Shown: in pieces, positions 11,827 to 22,482 of the stretch
Layout: each line of letters begins with the position of its first letter
How positions within the stretch are numbered: position 1 is the stretch's first letter
Origin: Bombardia bombarda
Taxonomy: Eukaryota > Ascomycota > Sordariomycetes > Sordariales > Lasiosphaeriaceae
Direction: 5' to 3'
Length of the DNA stretch: 64,000 nucleotides
Assembly: GCA_030512295.1 (NCBI GenBank)
Contig: JAULSR010000007.1
Location: 706,501-770,500 of the forward strand
Position numbers and translations under genes: made by a program
The notes under the pieces: model-generated
Told to the model about the DNA's origin: nothing
What the model saw: only the letters and a program-made list of their open reading frames with translations
Database searches by the model: none

Positions 11827-13773
11827 CGGAGTAATCTTGCGGAGATTAGGTACTTATGGGAAGAGCGCATTGCGTGGATATCTAAGCTTGGTACTTAAAC
11901 TACCTGACATGTCGGTTGTCGGGTACCAGTATTTATTTGGGTTTGGGGTCTGGCTGGAGTTGGTAAGGTTGGAGAAAGGGCTTTTCTGTGGCGTTTATAT
12001 CTAGGTTTTCAAGTAAGTTCGGTAGTAAAGGAGTATGTATCAAACGACGACCAGTTCTGGGTACCATGATTCGGCCTTGATGATGAATGTTTATCATAGA
12101 ATACTCGCTAAATGGATCAATTCCAATATTTATCGAATACTATGAAGCCAATTACAACTAGAAATCGGAAAGTCTTGTCCATAATGTATCCTCCTAAAAC
12201 GTAAACGATTCTCCTGGTCAATCTTCATTGGTCAAAACTATCTTTTGGAATCAATGTTGTACTTTTTGTCTTTTGTTCCATCGTGGATCAGCGGCAGCAA
12301 AGTCGTGATATTCCCGACATCTTTTAGGCTGATTGGGTGATGCTGGATTCTGACAAGTTTGGTGGTTTTGTGTTAATCACAGAGATCCATGGATGTGTGG
12401 GAGAATCGGGGGACCAGACACCATTTTATACCTATGTTGTCAGCCTCCTCGTTCCGAGGCTTCCCCACGGAGCTGGCCCGAGGGGTTTCGGAGATAGGGT
12501 GAGATTGAACTCAACATACTCGGTCCAAAAGCTTGAGAAATCCGGAAGTTTGAATTCACTTTCAATCTGTGGCTGATATTAATCTGTGGCTGATATTAGT
12601 AACCCCCGACTAACCTCGGCATAATCCAATATGCTACTACTAGATAGAACAGTTGCCGGTATTGTAGTTATTGACGGCATAATCTGGGAAGAAGATTGCA
12701 GCAAATGTATTCATCTTAATTTCCCCAAAAAGACGGGCTGTGAGACGACTTGGCTGCGCAAGCACCAAGTCATGTCACAACCTCGGTTGGGTTCACCATT
12801 ATCTATCAAAGTGCAACGTTTTACTCGCTTAGAGACCGAGTTCAACGCGCACACAGAGACAGCTGAGACTAGCCGGGACGTTCTCTGAAAAGGTCTGCGG
12901 TGACTTACCGTTTCCTCTTAAGTTCTTTATAAGTTCAGCTCACCTAAAGTCATATAGCCCCGTCTCCGCAGGGCGTCCAGTCCCTTCTCGTTCGCCCCGG
13001 CTCGTCTGACATGGCCCCCTCAACTGTCTGACTCCGTAATCTCGCCATAGTGCGAGACCAAAGCGTAAACAGTACAGGTCATGGGGGCCGTGGGGGAAGA
13101 TTCGGCGAGAAATATATCAAGAGCGAGCAAACAAAATGGCCATATCGCCGGTATCGGCACGGCTGCCATGTTCTCATCAAACAAGGACGAGCACCAGCAG
13201 GTAGTCTATCGTACACTAACATCAGATGGCTGATATTTATGAGATAAATGATAACAAGACGTAGTTGCCTCGAACGGGAGTAACACAGAGATAAACGGCC
13301 GCCCCTGGAAAGTAGGCGGACCAATGGAGATTGATAGAAAGGTAAGTGGAGGTACCTTGCACGCAACTGGGCGGTCTGGTCACCGTCGCTCCTTCCGCTT
13401 TATGAGGCATTCTCACCCATCGACTCACCGGACCGGTGGGCCTCTAGGGCCCTCGTCTGATCTTTTGAATGACGTGACGATAAAGTATTTTCCCGTCTCG
13501 CACGCAATTGGCGAATTTGGTCACCTCAGACTCCTAATCTCTCTCCTAAATTGGCAGCGACCTAGTTCTTGTTCTTTCTTTTTCTCTTGCATCCCCCATG
13601 CGATTGCACAACCTGGAGCCTGTCCCTAAACCTCAAAGTCCGAGGCAGACCCTTGATAAAGACAGACACTCTGCACCCATCATCTTGCTCTTCTTCATAG
13701 CATCACCATCTTGCCACCATACTCGTTCTGCACAAACTCAGTCCTCAATCAATCTCACCTCTTCACGCCCAGG
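11827..13773. other. Intergenic, OPT gene promoter side
   Basis: 1.9 kb without a convincing gene. It holds a 17-bp perfect tandem duplication at 12564-12597 and CT-rich sequence just upstream of the OPT start, typical of fungal promoters. Confidence 0.5.
12564..12597. repeat. 17-bp perfect tandem duplication
   Basis: The unit AATCTGTGGCTGATATT occurs twice head to tail with no mismatch, in noncoding DNA. Probably a replication-slippage duplication. Confidence 0.95.
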
Positions 13774-16495
13774 ATGGACGATATCGCCCCTGCCCCCAAG
13801 GGCATTGGCACCGACAGCGAGAAGGCGGGTCTTTCTGTCTCCGCCAACACTTCTGCTGGCCCCGGTTCAGTGAAGTCTGAAGATTCCTACCGCACCAAAA
13901 GCAAGGGAAACAATGAATCCATCGAAGGACTGGAGAAGACCGCTGTTCAGGTCATTGATCCCGAGATTGCCGGTATGTTTTCCTCTTGCGCAATTGCTCC
14001 GAAGACGACTTGATGACCTCTTATTACTCACAATTTCTGTCATATCGATATAGCTATCACTGAGGAGATTGTCCTGGACACGGCTCTAGAGCTGGTTACA
14101 AAGACGCTCGACATCACTGACAACCCAAACGAGTATCCTTACACTGTCCGAGCCTTCGCCATTGGTATTGCGCTCGCCGCCTTCGGTGCTGCCTTGTCTG
14201 AGATTTATTACTTCAAGCCACAGACTATCGGCGTGCACACCATCATGCTCGTCATCCTTTCATTCTGCATCGGCGAAGCGACCCGACTGATTCCCGTCTG
14301 CGGACCAATTACTCGCCTCCTCAACCCGGGTCCTTTCAACCAGAAGGAGCACGTGTTCAGCACCATCATAGCGAGCTCAGCTTCCACCACAGCTCTGGGA
14401 ACTATGCAGCTTGCCGCCCAGTCTCTGTATTACGGCAACCAGCCAAATGCTGCCTCTTCCATCTTCATGCTGCTCTCCTCGCAGTGCATTGGCTACGGTC
14501 TGCTGGCCACCTACCGAAAGACGTTTATATACCCGACCAAGTGCCTATGGCCTTCACGTCTCCCGCTTGCTTCGATATTCCAATCCATGCATCTAGACAA
14601 GGGACTTGCCAAGAAGCGTCTGCGCATCTTTTGGATCATCTGCGTCGCCGTCATGGTCTGGGAGATTTTCCCCCAGTACATCTTCCCCCTTACTAGCGGA
14701 ATTTCCATCTTTTGCCTCGTCAATCAAAATTCGGCACTCTTTACCCGCATCTTTGGCGGCTCCAACGGAGACGAGGGCATGGGCCTCTTGAGCTGGTCTA
14801 TGGATTGGGTGAACATCGGTACCACGGAATTTTACCAACCTTTGGGAACTCAAGTGAACATATTTATTGGCTACATTATCAGCATTATCGTACTCCTGGC
14901 TGCCTACTACGGGAACCTCTGGAATGCACAGCAATTTCCCTTCATGTCGCAAATGCTGTTCAGGGCGGATGGGACAGTCTACGACCAGACAATGATCCTC
15001 GGCGAGAATAACCAAGTCGACGCAGATTCTTTACGGACATACGGTCTACCTTGGTACTCCACCAGCAATGCCCTCTTTTTGCTAGGCAGAAATATGGGCG
15101 TCACTTCGGGCATTGTCCATCTCCTGCTGTGGAACTGGAGTGACGTGGGCTTCATGTTTCCGACCTCGCTCAGCCTAGCCGACATCAGAAAGCAGCTGCG
15201 TAGTCTCGGTGATCCAGTTAAGTGGAAGTTCTGGCACAATTCTGAACAAATTGAGACGCAGTTCCCAGGGACCGCAGGTGACCCTCACTACGAGGCCATG
15301 AAGGCCTACAAGGATGCCCCATCCTGGTGGTACTATATTGTGTTGATCCTCGCGTCCATCATCGGTCTGGTGTGCTCTTACCAGCAAGACACGGGGCTTC
15401 CTTGGTGGGCCTTCTTCATTTCCATCGGCTTAGCCTGGCTCTTTACTGGCTTCAATGCCTGTTTGGACGGAATATTTGGCTTCTATACTGAGACGGGAAC
15501 CATTATTCAGATGATTGGCGGCTTTCTTGTGCCTGGACTGCCCGTGGCCAACATGATGTTCATGCTCTACGGATCAAATTCAATAGACCAGGCAATTGGT
15601 ATGTTGGCAGATCTCAAGCTCGCACAGTATTGCAAGCTGCCTCCGCGGGCTGTCTTCATAGCCCAGATGACAGGCACATGCCTTGGTGCGGTCATCAACT
15701 GGGTCGTGATGAACAGCATTGTTGAGAGCCAGCGCGATATTCTGCTATCAGTGGAAGGCACAAACATTTGGTCTGGCCAGCAGGTGCAGTCCTATAACTC
15801 CGATGCAGTGACATGGGGCGCTACAATTCATGTATTGTGAGTTGATTTGTCAAATCGTTTTGTTTTTAGAGAGGAGACACTAAAGACCATAATAGTAGCG
15901 TAGATGGCGAGTACTTCATGGTGGCAATGGGATTATTATTTGGCCTTTTTGCGCCTTTGCCTTTTTATTTTGGTAGGTGGCTTGCTCTCAACTGCCGCAT
16001 CCTCTGCTGACAAATCCTATCAAGCTCACCGGTTCTTCCCAACTTGGGGATTTAACAATGTCGACACGTTTATTATCTTGACCTGGCTCGGTGGGCTTTC
16101 TGTAGGGATAAACTCCACGCTCATGCCGATGTTTACCATTGGCTTTTTTGTTCAGGGATATCTCCGGAAGAAGAGACCTGTGCTCTATGCCAAGTGGAAC
16201 TATACTGTCGCTGCTAGTATTGCAGGAGGTAGGTTCGGTGCAAACCCGTTTTACCTTTTTGCTACTTGTCTTGCAGAGCTGGCGCTAACTGGATAACAAC
16301 AGCTATTTCACTGATCTCCTTTATCCTCGTCTTTGCCGTACAAGGAGGAGCCGGCGAAGAAAGACCATTCCCGGTGAGTCTGCCCAGTTTCATTGGAATT
16401 CAATATTGTCTAACATTTGTTTTCAGATTTGGTGGGGCAACAACGCTGAAGGAAATATGGATCGATGCAAGAAGGTCCATTTTCCGAACAATTAA
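13774..16495 (+). CDS. OPT-family oligopeptide transporter
   Basis: Plasma-membrane proton-coupled importer of small peptides or peptide derivatives (OPT superfamily). Six exons: 13774-13972, 14054-15836, 15899-15972, 16025-16228, 16279-16373, 16427-16495; 2424 nt, 807 aa. The N-terminus is hydrophilic and Ser/Lys-rich. The body has many hydrophobic segments. Family motifs include the NPG motif in LLNPGPFNQKEH (about residue 156), SWSMDWVNIG, and KLPPRAVF near 593, corresponding to the KIPPR motif. The C-terminal exons encode HRFFPTWGFNNVDT, GLSVGINST and the ending IWWGNN. The exon-3 acceptor is a TAGTAG tandem site, so 15896 or 15899 both keep the frame. The acceptor of exon 5 is the second AG of AGAG, because using the first one runs into a stop. 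The substrate is not predictable from sequence. Confidence 0.93.
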
Positions 16496-17513
16496 TTGCC
16501 AACGTAGGTCACTGGCTTTCGGATATTGCAAAACAGCTGGAGAACAGATGTGACAACATACTGAAGCAATCGGCCGCGCAATCGGATATCATATCAGCGC
16601 TTGAAGCATCTATAGTCTTCATGGGAAGGAACCAACATCCATCGTCATCATGATAAGGAATGGGTAGGATTAAGGCTTTGCGGCGGACACAATAAATAAT
16701 TCAGGGGGTAGATGGTCTCTTGACGTCAGGTTGACTCAGTTTCATTTGCTATATCGCTCAACTATGAATGAGAGCAATTGTTTCTGCATTACATTTTCTT
16801 TATAGTGTTGGCAAGTTGTCAGTTTTGTTGCACGGCGTCTGAGTCATCCGCTTGTTCTTTGACGACATGTGTCCCGTGCCGACGATGTGCAACGTGAGAT
16901 GGCTAAACGCAGCCGTGAGAGAATATAATGTTCAGGGGGATGCCCGTCGTGGAAGAGTATTGCCGTGACATTTGTATTGATGGATAAGATGATGAACAGA
17001 ACAATTGTGCTTAAACACGGTTGGGATCACAGCTGTGGACAGCCGGAACACTGAGTCGGCCTTTGGCGTCGTGTTCATCCCATTGGTATGTAACCATTGT
17101 CTGGATAGCTAGCAATGACCAACTACCTATGGTTGGACCGGATTGTATTAACGATGACTCCCAAAAGAAGCGGGGGTGAGTCGATTGTGCCTCCTATTCA
17201 AAATTGAGTCACTGATCTTCTTTGTGTCAACACGGGTCCGTCTACCTATTTGCTACCATGATTGCGGATGTATCTCTGTGTCGCCCATGTATGATTCGTG
17301 CTTTCCTGGGCACCTTTAAGGTGCACATGACCACACTCCCGGAGCAGTATGCGCTTTCCCTCTTTCCACCTTCATCAACCTAGAGCTACTTTATTGTAGG
17401 TCCAGTCGTCGACCACACTGTCCTGCTCAATTTTTGGGGATCAGCAAGCGAACAGCTCGCAGCCACAATAATTAATCAACAATTACAGGACTTAAGACAG
17501 TAAAAGAAAGACG
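16496..17513. other. Intergenic
   Basis: About 1 kb between the OPT and AA8 genes. Small open frames are 3' shadows of the OPT gene. No other feature seen. Confidence 0.5.
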
Positions 17514-18662
17514 ATGGCTAAAATGCGATTACTACATTCCGCCATCTTAGCCGTCAATCTCCTCCTCTCCGCCTCCCTCGCAGCCACGGCCTTTTCCAAG
17601 TCTGACCCCAAAAAGCGAGACACACCAGTCTACTCCTACACCGACATCAACACGGGCATCGCCTTCCCCGTCGGCTTCCTCGACCCCACGGGCTTCGTAT
17701 TCGGCCTCGTCCTGCCTCAAAACCCCACCGCGACAAGCGACGTCATCATCCAGATCGTATCGCCTCTCACCAGATCACCGGGCAACACGAAAAGGGCAAC
17801 TACCGCAGCAGCAGCAGCGGCAGCAGCAGCAGGATGGGCAGGCCTCGTCCTCGGCACCTCGATGCTGAACCACCCCCTTATCGTCGCCTGGCCGAATGGC
17901 CTCACCACTTCTTCTTCTTCGCCGAGTTCAGCTACGGGCATAGATAGGAACGGCATCACCATCTCGCCGCGCCTCGCGACGGAATACGACGCGGGCCAGG
18001 TGTCGGTGTATGGTAAGGATAAGGGGCAGAGGGACATTTCGCTGCAGGCGATTGCCAAGGGGACGTTTGTGAATGCCACGCACATCTCGGCGACGTTTGT
18101 GTGCGGGGGGTGTCAGGGGGATGACTCGTTTGCTGTGGGAGGGGCGGGGACGTTTGGGTATGCGTATAGTCTGGCGGCGGTGAGCGAGCCGGGGAAGAGG
18201 GACACGGTGCTGTCGGACCATTCGCAGTTTGGGGAGCCGTATGGGACGTTTGAGGTTTCGTTGGGGGATGCGGAGAGTGCGACGTTTGAGGAGTGGAAGG
18301 GGTTGGGTGGCGGTGGGAGTGGGAGTGGGAGTGCTTATGTCTCTGCTTCTGCTCCTGCGTCTACTTCTAAAGGGGTTGCTGGTGTGACGACAGCAACTAC
18401 TACGAACGAGACCACCACGGCACCGACGACATTGGGGGTGGGGCCGAGCCTCAGCTCCGATCAGCCAAGTGCGACTGCGACTGGAGCAACGGCTGCGGCG
18501 ACGGCAGCAACAGGGTCTGACCAGAATTCGGGACTACATTGGGATCCCGAGACGGGGGTGTACTTGGTAACCATGCAGTATTCGAGGTTTTCGACGGGCT
18601 GCTACTTGTGGCTGGTGTCACTTGTGGTGGTATATCTGGGGGTTGCAATCTGCAGCATGTAA
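17514..18662 (+). CDS. Secreted AA8 haem-domain protein (CDH-cytochrome-like), probable GPI/membrane tail
   Basis: Single-exon 382-aa protein related to the cytochrome domain of cellobiose dehydrogenase (CAZy AA8), a b-type haem redox module. A signal peptide is visible (LLHSAILAVNLLLSASLAATA); an ATG at 17523 is an alternative start. Domain landmarks: YTDINTGIAFPVGF, GWAGLVLGTSMLNHPLIVAWPNG-type strand with the presumed haem Met in SMLNHP, the FVCGGCQG disulphide segment, and SDHSQFGEPYG with the presumed haem His. Two low-complexity inserts interrupt the fold: a polyAla run near residues 96-110 and a Ser run. A Ser/Thr-rich linker follows, then a hydrophobic C-terminus (CYLWLVSLVVVYLGVAICSM) typical of GPI-anchored or membrane-tethered wall proteins. 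It has no flavin domain. It could serve as a redox partner or iron reductase. Confidence 0.8.
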   Translation: MAKMRLLHSAILAVNLLLSASLAATAFSKSDPKKRDTPVYSYTDINTGIAFPVGFLDPTGFVFGLVLPQNPTATSDVIIQIVSPLTRSPGNTKRATTAAAAAAAAAGWAGLVLGTSMLNHPLIVAWPNGLTTSSSSPSSATGIDRNGITISPRLATEYDAGQVSVYGKDKGQRDISLQAIAKGTFVNATHISATFVCGGCQGDDSFAVGGAGTFGYAYSLAAVSEPGKRDTVLSDHSQFGEPYGTFEVSLGDAESATFEEWKGLGGGGSGSGSAYVSASAPASTSKGVAGVTTATTTNETTTAPTTLGVGPSLSSDQPSATATGATAAATAATGSDQNSGLHWDPETGVYLVTMQYSRFSTGCYLWLVSLVVVYLGVAICSM

Positions 18663-18984
18663 CTCGAGGGTCAAGAAGATGATGATGTGGGCTTGGGACT
18701 CTGTTGGAGAAGGCTGGACCGACTTCTAGATAGCAACGTGAGTGCAATGATTATTTGTCCATCAGTACTTCTACGTTCTCATGTGATGAAAACAGATGCT
18801 AAATGGTGGATGGGTTGAATTACGTAGGACACAAAGCATAAAAGGGGCACGATATGCATGACAAAGACGTTGTTATCTACAATTGTAAACAATCCAGAGA
18901 TACAGATTTCCCTCGCTTTGACCATTCCAAAGTCCCTTCACATCAAGTTGGCCAACTGGCGGCCATCCGAATCCCACACTATAC

Positions 18985-19147
18985 CTCCGCTGTTCGCTCG
19001 AAAGAATTCGAGCAGAACAAGGAAATTCTCGTCTTAGCCATCGAAAAACCCAGTATCTTAGCTATGCGTCGGGGTTGGAATCCGCAAGCCAAGATACTAC
19101 TAAGACGACACTCGTTCTGCTCGAACTCTTTCGAGCAAACAGCGGAG
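18985..19147. repeat. Imperfect palindrome 1 (hairpin-forming)
   Basis: Inverted arms: 18985-19020 pairs with about 19112-19147 (CTCCGCTGTT...GAGCAGAAC on both strands, differing only by transitions). CGTCTTAG and AGTATCTTAGC (19052-19062) then pair further in with CTAAGACG and GCCAAGATACT (19088-19098). The left side carries extra bases as bulges. It lies in the convergent 3' region between the AA8 gene and the zinc-finger gene, one base from palindrome 2. Confidence 0.9.
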
Positions 19148-19148
19148 T

Positions 19149-19287
19149 GATTACGCACCCTGCTGGCTCTAGTGGTTTCCCGGAAGTCAGTAGGGAACCG
19201 GGGAGGTCAGAGGTCAATGCCACCTCCGACCTCCCCAGTTCCCTACCGACTTCCGGGAGACCACCGGAGCCGGCAAGGCGCGTAATC
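19149..19287. repeat. Imperfect palindrome 2, 66-bp arms, 7-nt loop
   Basis: Arms 19149-19214 and 19222-19287 are reverse complements over 66 nt with no gaps. I count nine mismatches, every one a transition, around a 7-nt centre. Six of the nine would be G:U wobbles in a minus-strand transcript. Directly abuts palindrome 1. Confidence 0.93.
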
Positions 19288-19660
19288 CTTCCCCCTCACA
19301 AGCCATCGCGCTTCCGTCAACCATCTCGTGTCCGCACGTACACTGCAGACCATATCTTGGGTCTTCCTTACCCCTTCCTAGCCAGAGCCATCCTCCTATC
19401 AACCAATATCCTCGGGACCGCGCCAATTTAGCGTGGATGTTGAAGTCGAATATAAAGATAGATCCAGCCAGAACGGGGTCCAGGGGCAACCAAGATATGG
19501 TCTGCAGTGCAGAATCGTGCGTACACAAGTGGTTGATAACGGAAGCGCGACGGCTGCCCCTGGGAAGTGAACACATCACTCGTTTTATTCAATTACGGTG
19601 ATGTGGTAAGGATTGTTGCAACTGGGGCACAATCCTTACGGTGGTGGTGGTGCTCGCCCC

Positions 19661-20786
19661 TTAACGTCGATGGACCCTGAGTATATGTCTTTTCAGGTTG
19701 TCCTTGCGAAGGGGCTTCGAGCAGTGTGGGCATTCGAGCTTTGGTTTTACTCGATGACGGTAGAGGTCGGAGCGTGTGCTGAAACCTTTCGTGGCGCAAG
19801 GGCCATTTGCATGGCCACTGCAAAAGTACCGTTTAACATGGTATCGTGTATGTTGACTGTAACCGATGTGAGAAGATGTCACCGGGATAAATGTGAGGAG
19901 AAGGGGGGATTCAGGTGAGGGCACTGACTGTAATTTCTGTCTTGTTAGGTGGCGGCGATTGCATCCAGGCTGTGGACAGGTGAATGGACCAGCTCCATAC
20001 AAGTCTGTCGAACCATTGGTCCAGCTGCTGCTGCTTGGCGACGCAGTTGCAGCAGACACAGTCGCCTCTGTATCCAATGTCGATGTGGTGTCAGCTTCGA
20101 TATCGGCAATGACACGTTGCAGGTCGAGCTCCTTAGTAGCAGTCGATGCCGTATTCAACCCAGGAGTTGCGAGTAGCCTTTCGGGGTTGATTTCAGAGTT
20201 CAGAGCGTTGTCGTTTGCCACCATGCCGGCAAAGATAGTACTAAAGTTCTCTGTAGAGCTAAAGTCGCCGTAACTGCCAGAGCATTGCTGAAGGTCAGGG
20301 AATAGCCAAAGACTGCTAGGCGCAGCTTCCGAAGAGAACGCTGTGTATTGCGGCCAAGGAGGTTGGACCAGGAAGCTCTGAGGAACGAAGTCATTGATTA
20401 AGTTGTTCAAAATGGATTGGTCATCCGGATTGACTTCGGTCAAGCTTGGATGCAACGACGTCGTCGAGATACTCGTTGCATTCAGGTCTCCGACAGTAGT
20501 GTCGTAGTGTTGTGGTTGGAAATACTGTGCACCGATGATGGTCCCGTCGAGCGGAAATGGCACATTGTTGGCGAGATTTCCGAGTGGAAACTGTGCCGTT
20601 CGCAAATAGGTTGGAGATGGTATGTTGTTGATAGCCGTGAATTGCCCAACCCCCCCCCCTCCTCCGCACCCCCCCAGTCCATAGTGGTCTAAAGAAGGAC
20701 CAGTCTCAAGGCAACGCAAGTCAGTAGACGACGGGCCGTCCCACGGTCCCGATAATGGGGACGTATCATCATCTGTTGAGTCTGAC
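19661..20786 (-). CDS. C2H2 zinc-finger protein, probable transcription factor (5' end unresolved)
   Basis: The C-terminus carries three zinc-finger-like units: CPQPGCNRRHLTRQKL...H..H, FCSGHANGPCATKGFSTRSDLYRH, and CPHCSKPLRKDNLKRHILRVH. This layout fits fungal nuclear factors with C-terminal fingers. The N-terminal 250 residues are Ser/Thr/Gln-rich, like an activation region, with a poly-Gly run from a G-rich tract. An intron at 19928-19857 (72 nt, GTCAGT..TTACAG) is needed for finger 1 to read KLHQHTRYH. Because 72 is a multiple of three and lacks stops, unspliced mRNA stays open but finger 1 is broken. There is no ATG at the 5' end: the frame is open to about 20896, an acceptor-like CAG occurs at 20787, and a strong GTAAGT donor lies near 21007. 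At least one upstream exon is missing from this model. Confidence 0.72.
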
Positions 20787-22482
20787 CTGCGCTGGCCTCG
20801 GTGACTTAGTCCTGCTTGAGCACTAAGACATTGCCAATTAATGTGGCGTCTGGCGAGGACCCGAAGCGTCCCCGCCGGTGCCTGGTGGAAAGCTCAAGTT
20901 AGGTAAGACCTGGAAGAGAGTAGCACTTTCGTCAGTCTTTTTTCTCGTCGAATTGGTGGTGAAAGCGCTGGCATAAGAAATCCATGACAGAAACAACTGA
21001 GGTGACTTACCCGATTGACTAGGTCCTGATTCCGGCTCCAAAGAGCCTATCTCAGGCTGTGTGCGATGCAGAATTGACTGGCAGTCTCAAGCGGGAGGAG
21101 TACCAGGTGCTAAATAGTGCCCAGCACCCGTGAGGCAGCAACAAGTGATCTTCTCCATCCCGACGATGGAGGGTGACATTATGCAGTCATGTTGCCAATC
21201 GACAATTCCCGCTGCGGAGCTGCCTCTTCGGACTCGATTTTCATTGGGTTGCCATATGCAGTGTTGCTGCCTCGGGCATCGTCACTGGTCGTGCCTGATC
21301 GAAGTCGACATGAGATTGGACCACGCCAGCATGGCCTATTTCCGCTTTGGAGGCAGTCGTGAGGCACCACACGCAAGACGCGCAAGAACTCTCGCTTGGT
21401 GGGGCAGGGACGGGCTGGATGGAAAGACGGAACCCTCATCAGTCAAACCAACCTACCAATCAAAATGCTCTTAAAACTATTTTGACTGGCTACTGCCTCT
21501 CATCGGAAGGCAGAGCAAGGATGGAGTAGCACCCAGGTACTGACGACCTGTATTGTAGTAAGTCATTGTACCCGCGCCCACAAATCTGTTATTTGGCGAG
21601 TCCCCCCCCCCCCCCCCCCGGGAGAATTAAGGTGAAGAAAATAGACTTCACTAACAGCGGGACTGCTGATGGTATTTCCCACACTTGCTGCGGCAGAGCA
21701 CGGAAGGTGCGAGCCAAAGAGTTGTTGCCAGACATATTGTTCCATGCTGTACCTGCAAAACCCGTCATCGGCAGGCAGTAACGAAGCGAGAATTGAAAAT
21801 GATGTCATCCTGAATTTCTCACCACTGCACCACATCATACCCTCGTTCGTAATTGCGCCTTCCTCTCTTTCTGTATTTCATATCCCTATCCCCATATCCC
21901 CATAGCACAAAATGCGTTGTCGTCCATAACATGCCCCGTGCTCTCACCCCCATGCTTTCTTAGCGTGACCGTCGGGCGTCCCAACTGCACGGGCCTGACT
22001 AAGACGCCAATAATCTTTCTGGATGTGCGATCCTAGTCCCCGGATCTCTAGCGCGGAAGGATGATGTGATGGGGCTTGACACGAAGTAGCGGGCGAGGCT
22101 AACAGGAAATGAGAATTAATATTTTGCAGGGGTATGGAAGTAGTATTATCACTAGGTACCTGGCTATGATGTGATTGCGCAAGTCTAGAAAGTCATGAAC
22201 ACAATTTCAACCCAAGTTAGTCAGCTACGCGACTTGGTATGGCAGCGCACAATATATGCGGGGACTTGAAGAGGAAATAATGAATCATGTGAGATAGAAT
22301 TCTTAAGCAAACTTGCGTTGCAGATCTAGCCTTTAGGAAATCGGCTCAACTGCGATGGACTTGGTTGTGAACCCGGTCTTAATTGATCCTCATCCCCTCA
22401 GGCCAGCCCCTTTTCTATCGTACGTTCCACCTGCTATCCAACGTCTAATAGTCGATCTCCCCAGTACATCTCAAGGGTTGGT
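20787..22482. other. Upstream region of the zinc-finger gene; intergenic
   Basis: Contains the unresolved 5' exon(s) of the zinc-finger gene (candidate coding segment near 21005-21080 ending at a GTAAGT donor), then noncoding DNA with an 18-C homopolymer at 21602-21619. No other gene supported. Confidence 0.4.
21602..21619. repeat. C18 homopolymer
   Basis: Uninterrupted run of 18 C in noncoding DNA. Its length is likely inaccurate in any assembly. Confidence 0.95.

Noticed and set aside
16266..16373. Stop codon in the OPT gene after CTTGCAG acceptor, suggesting a pseudogene
   Set aside because: Using the second AG (exon from 16279) removes the stop and restores the family sequence.
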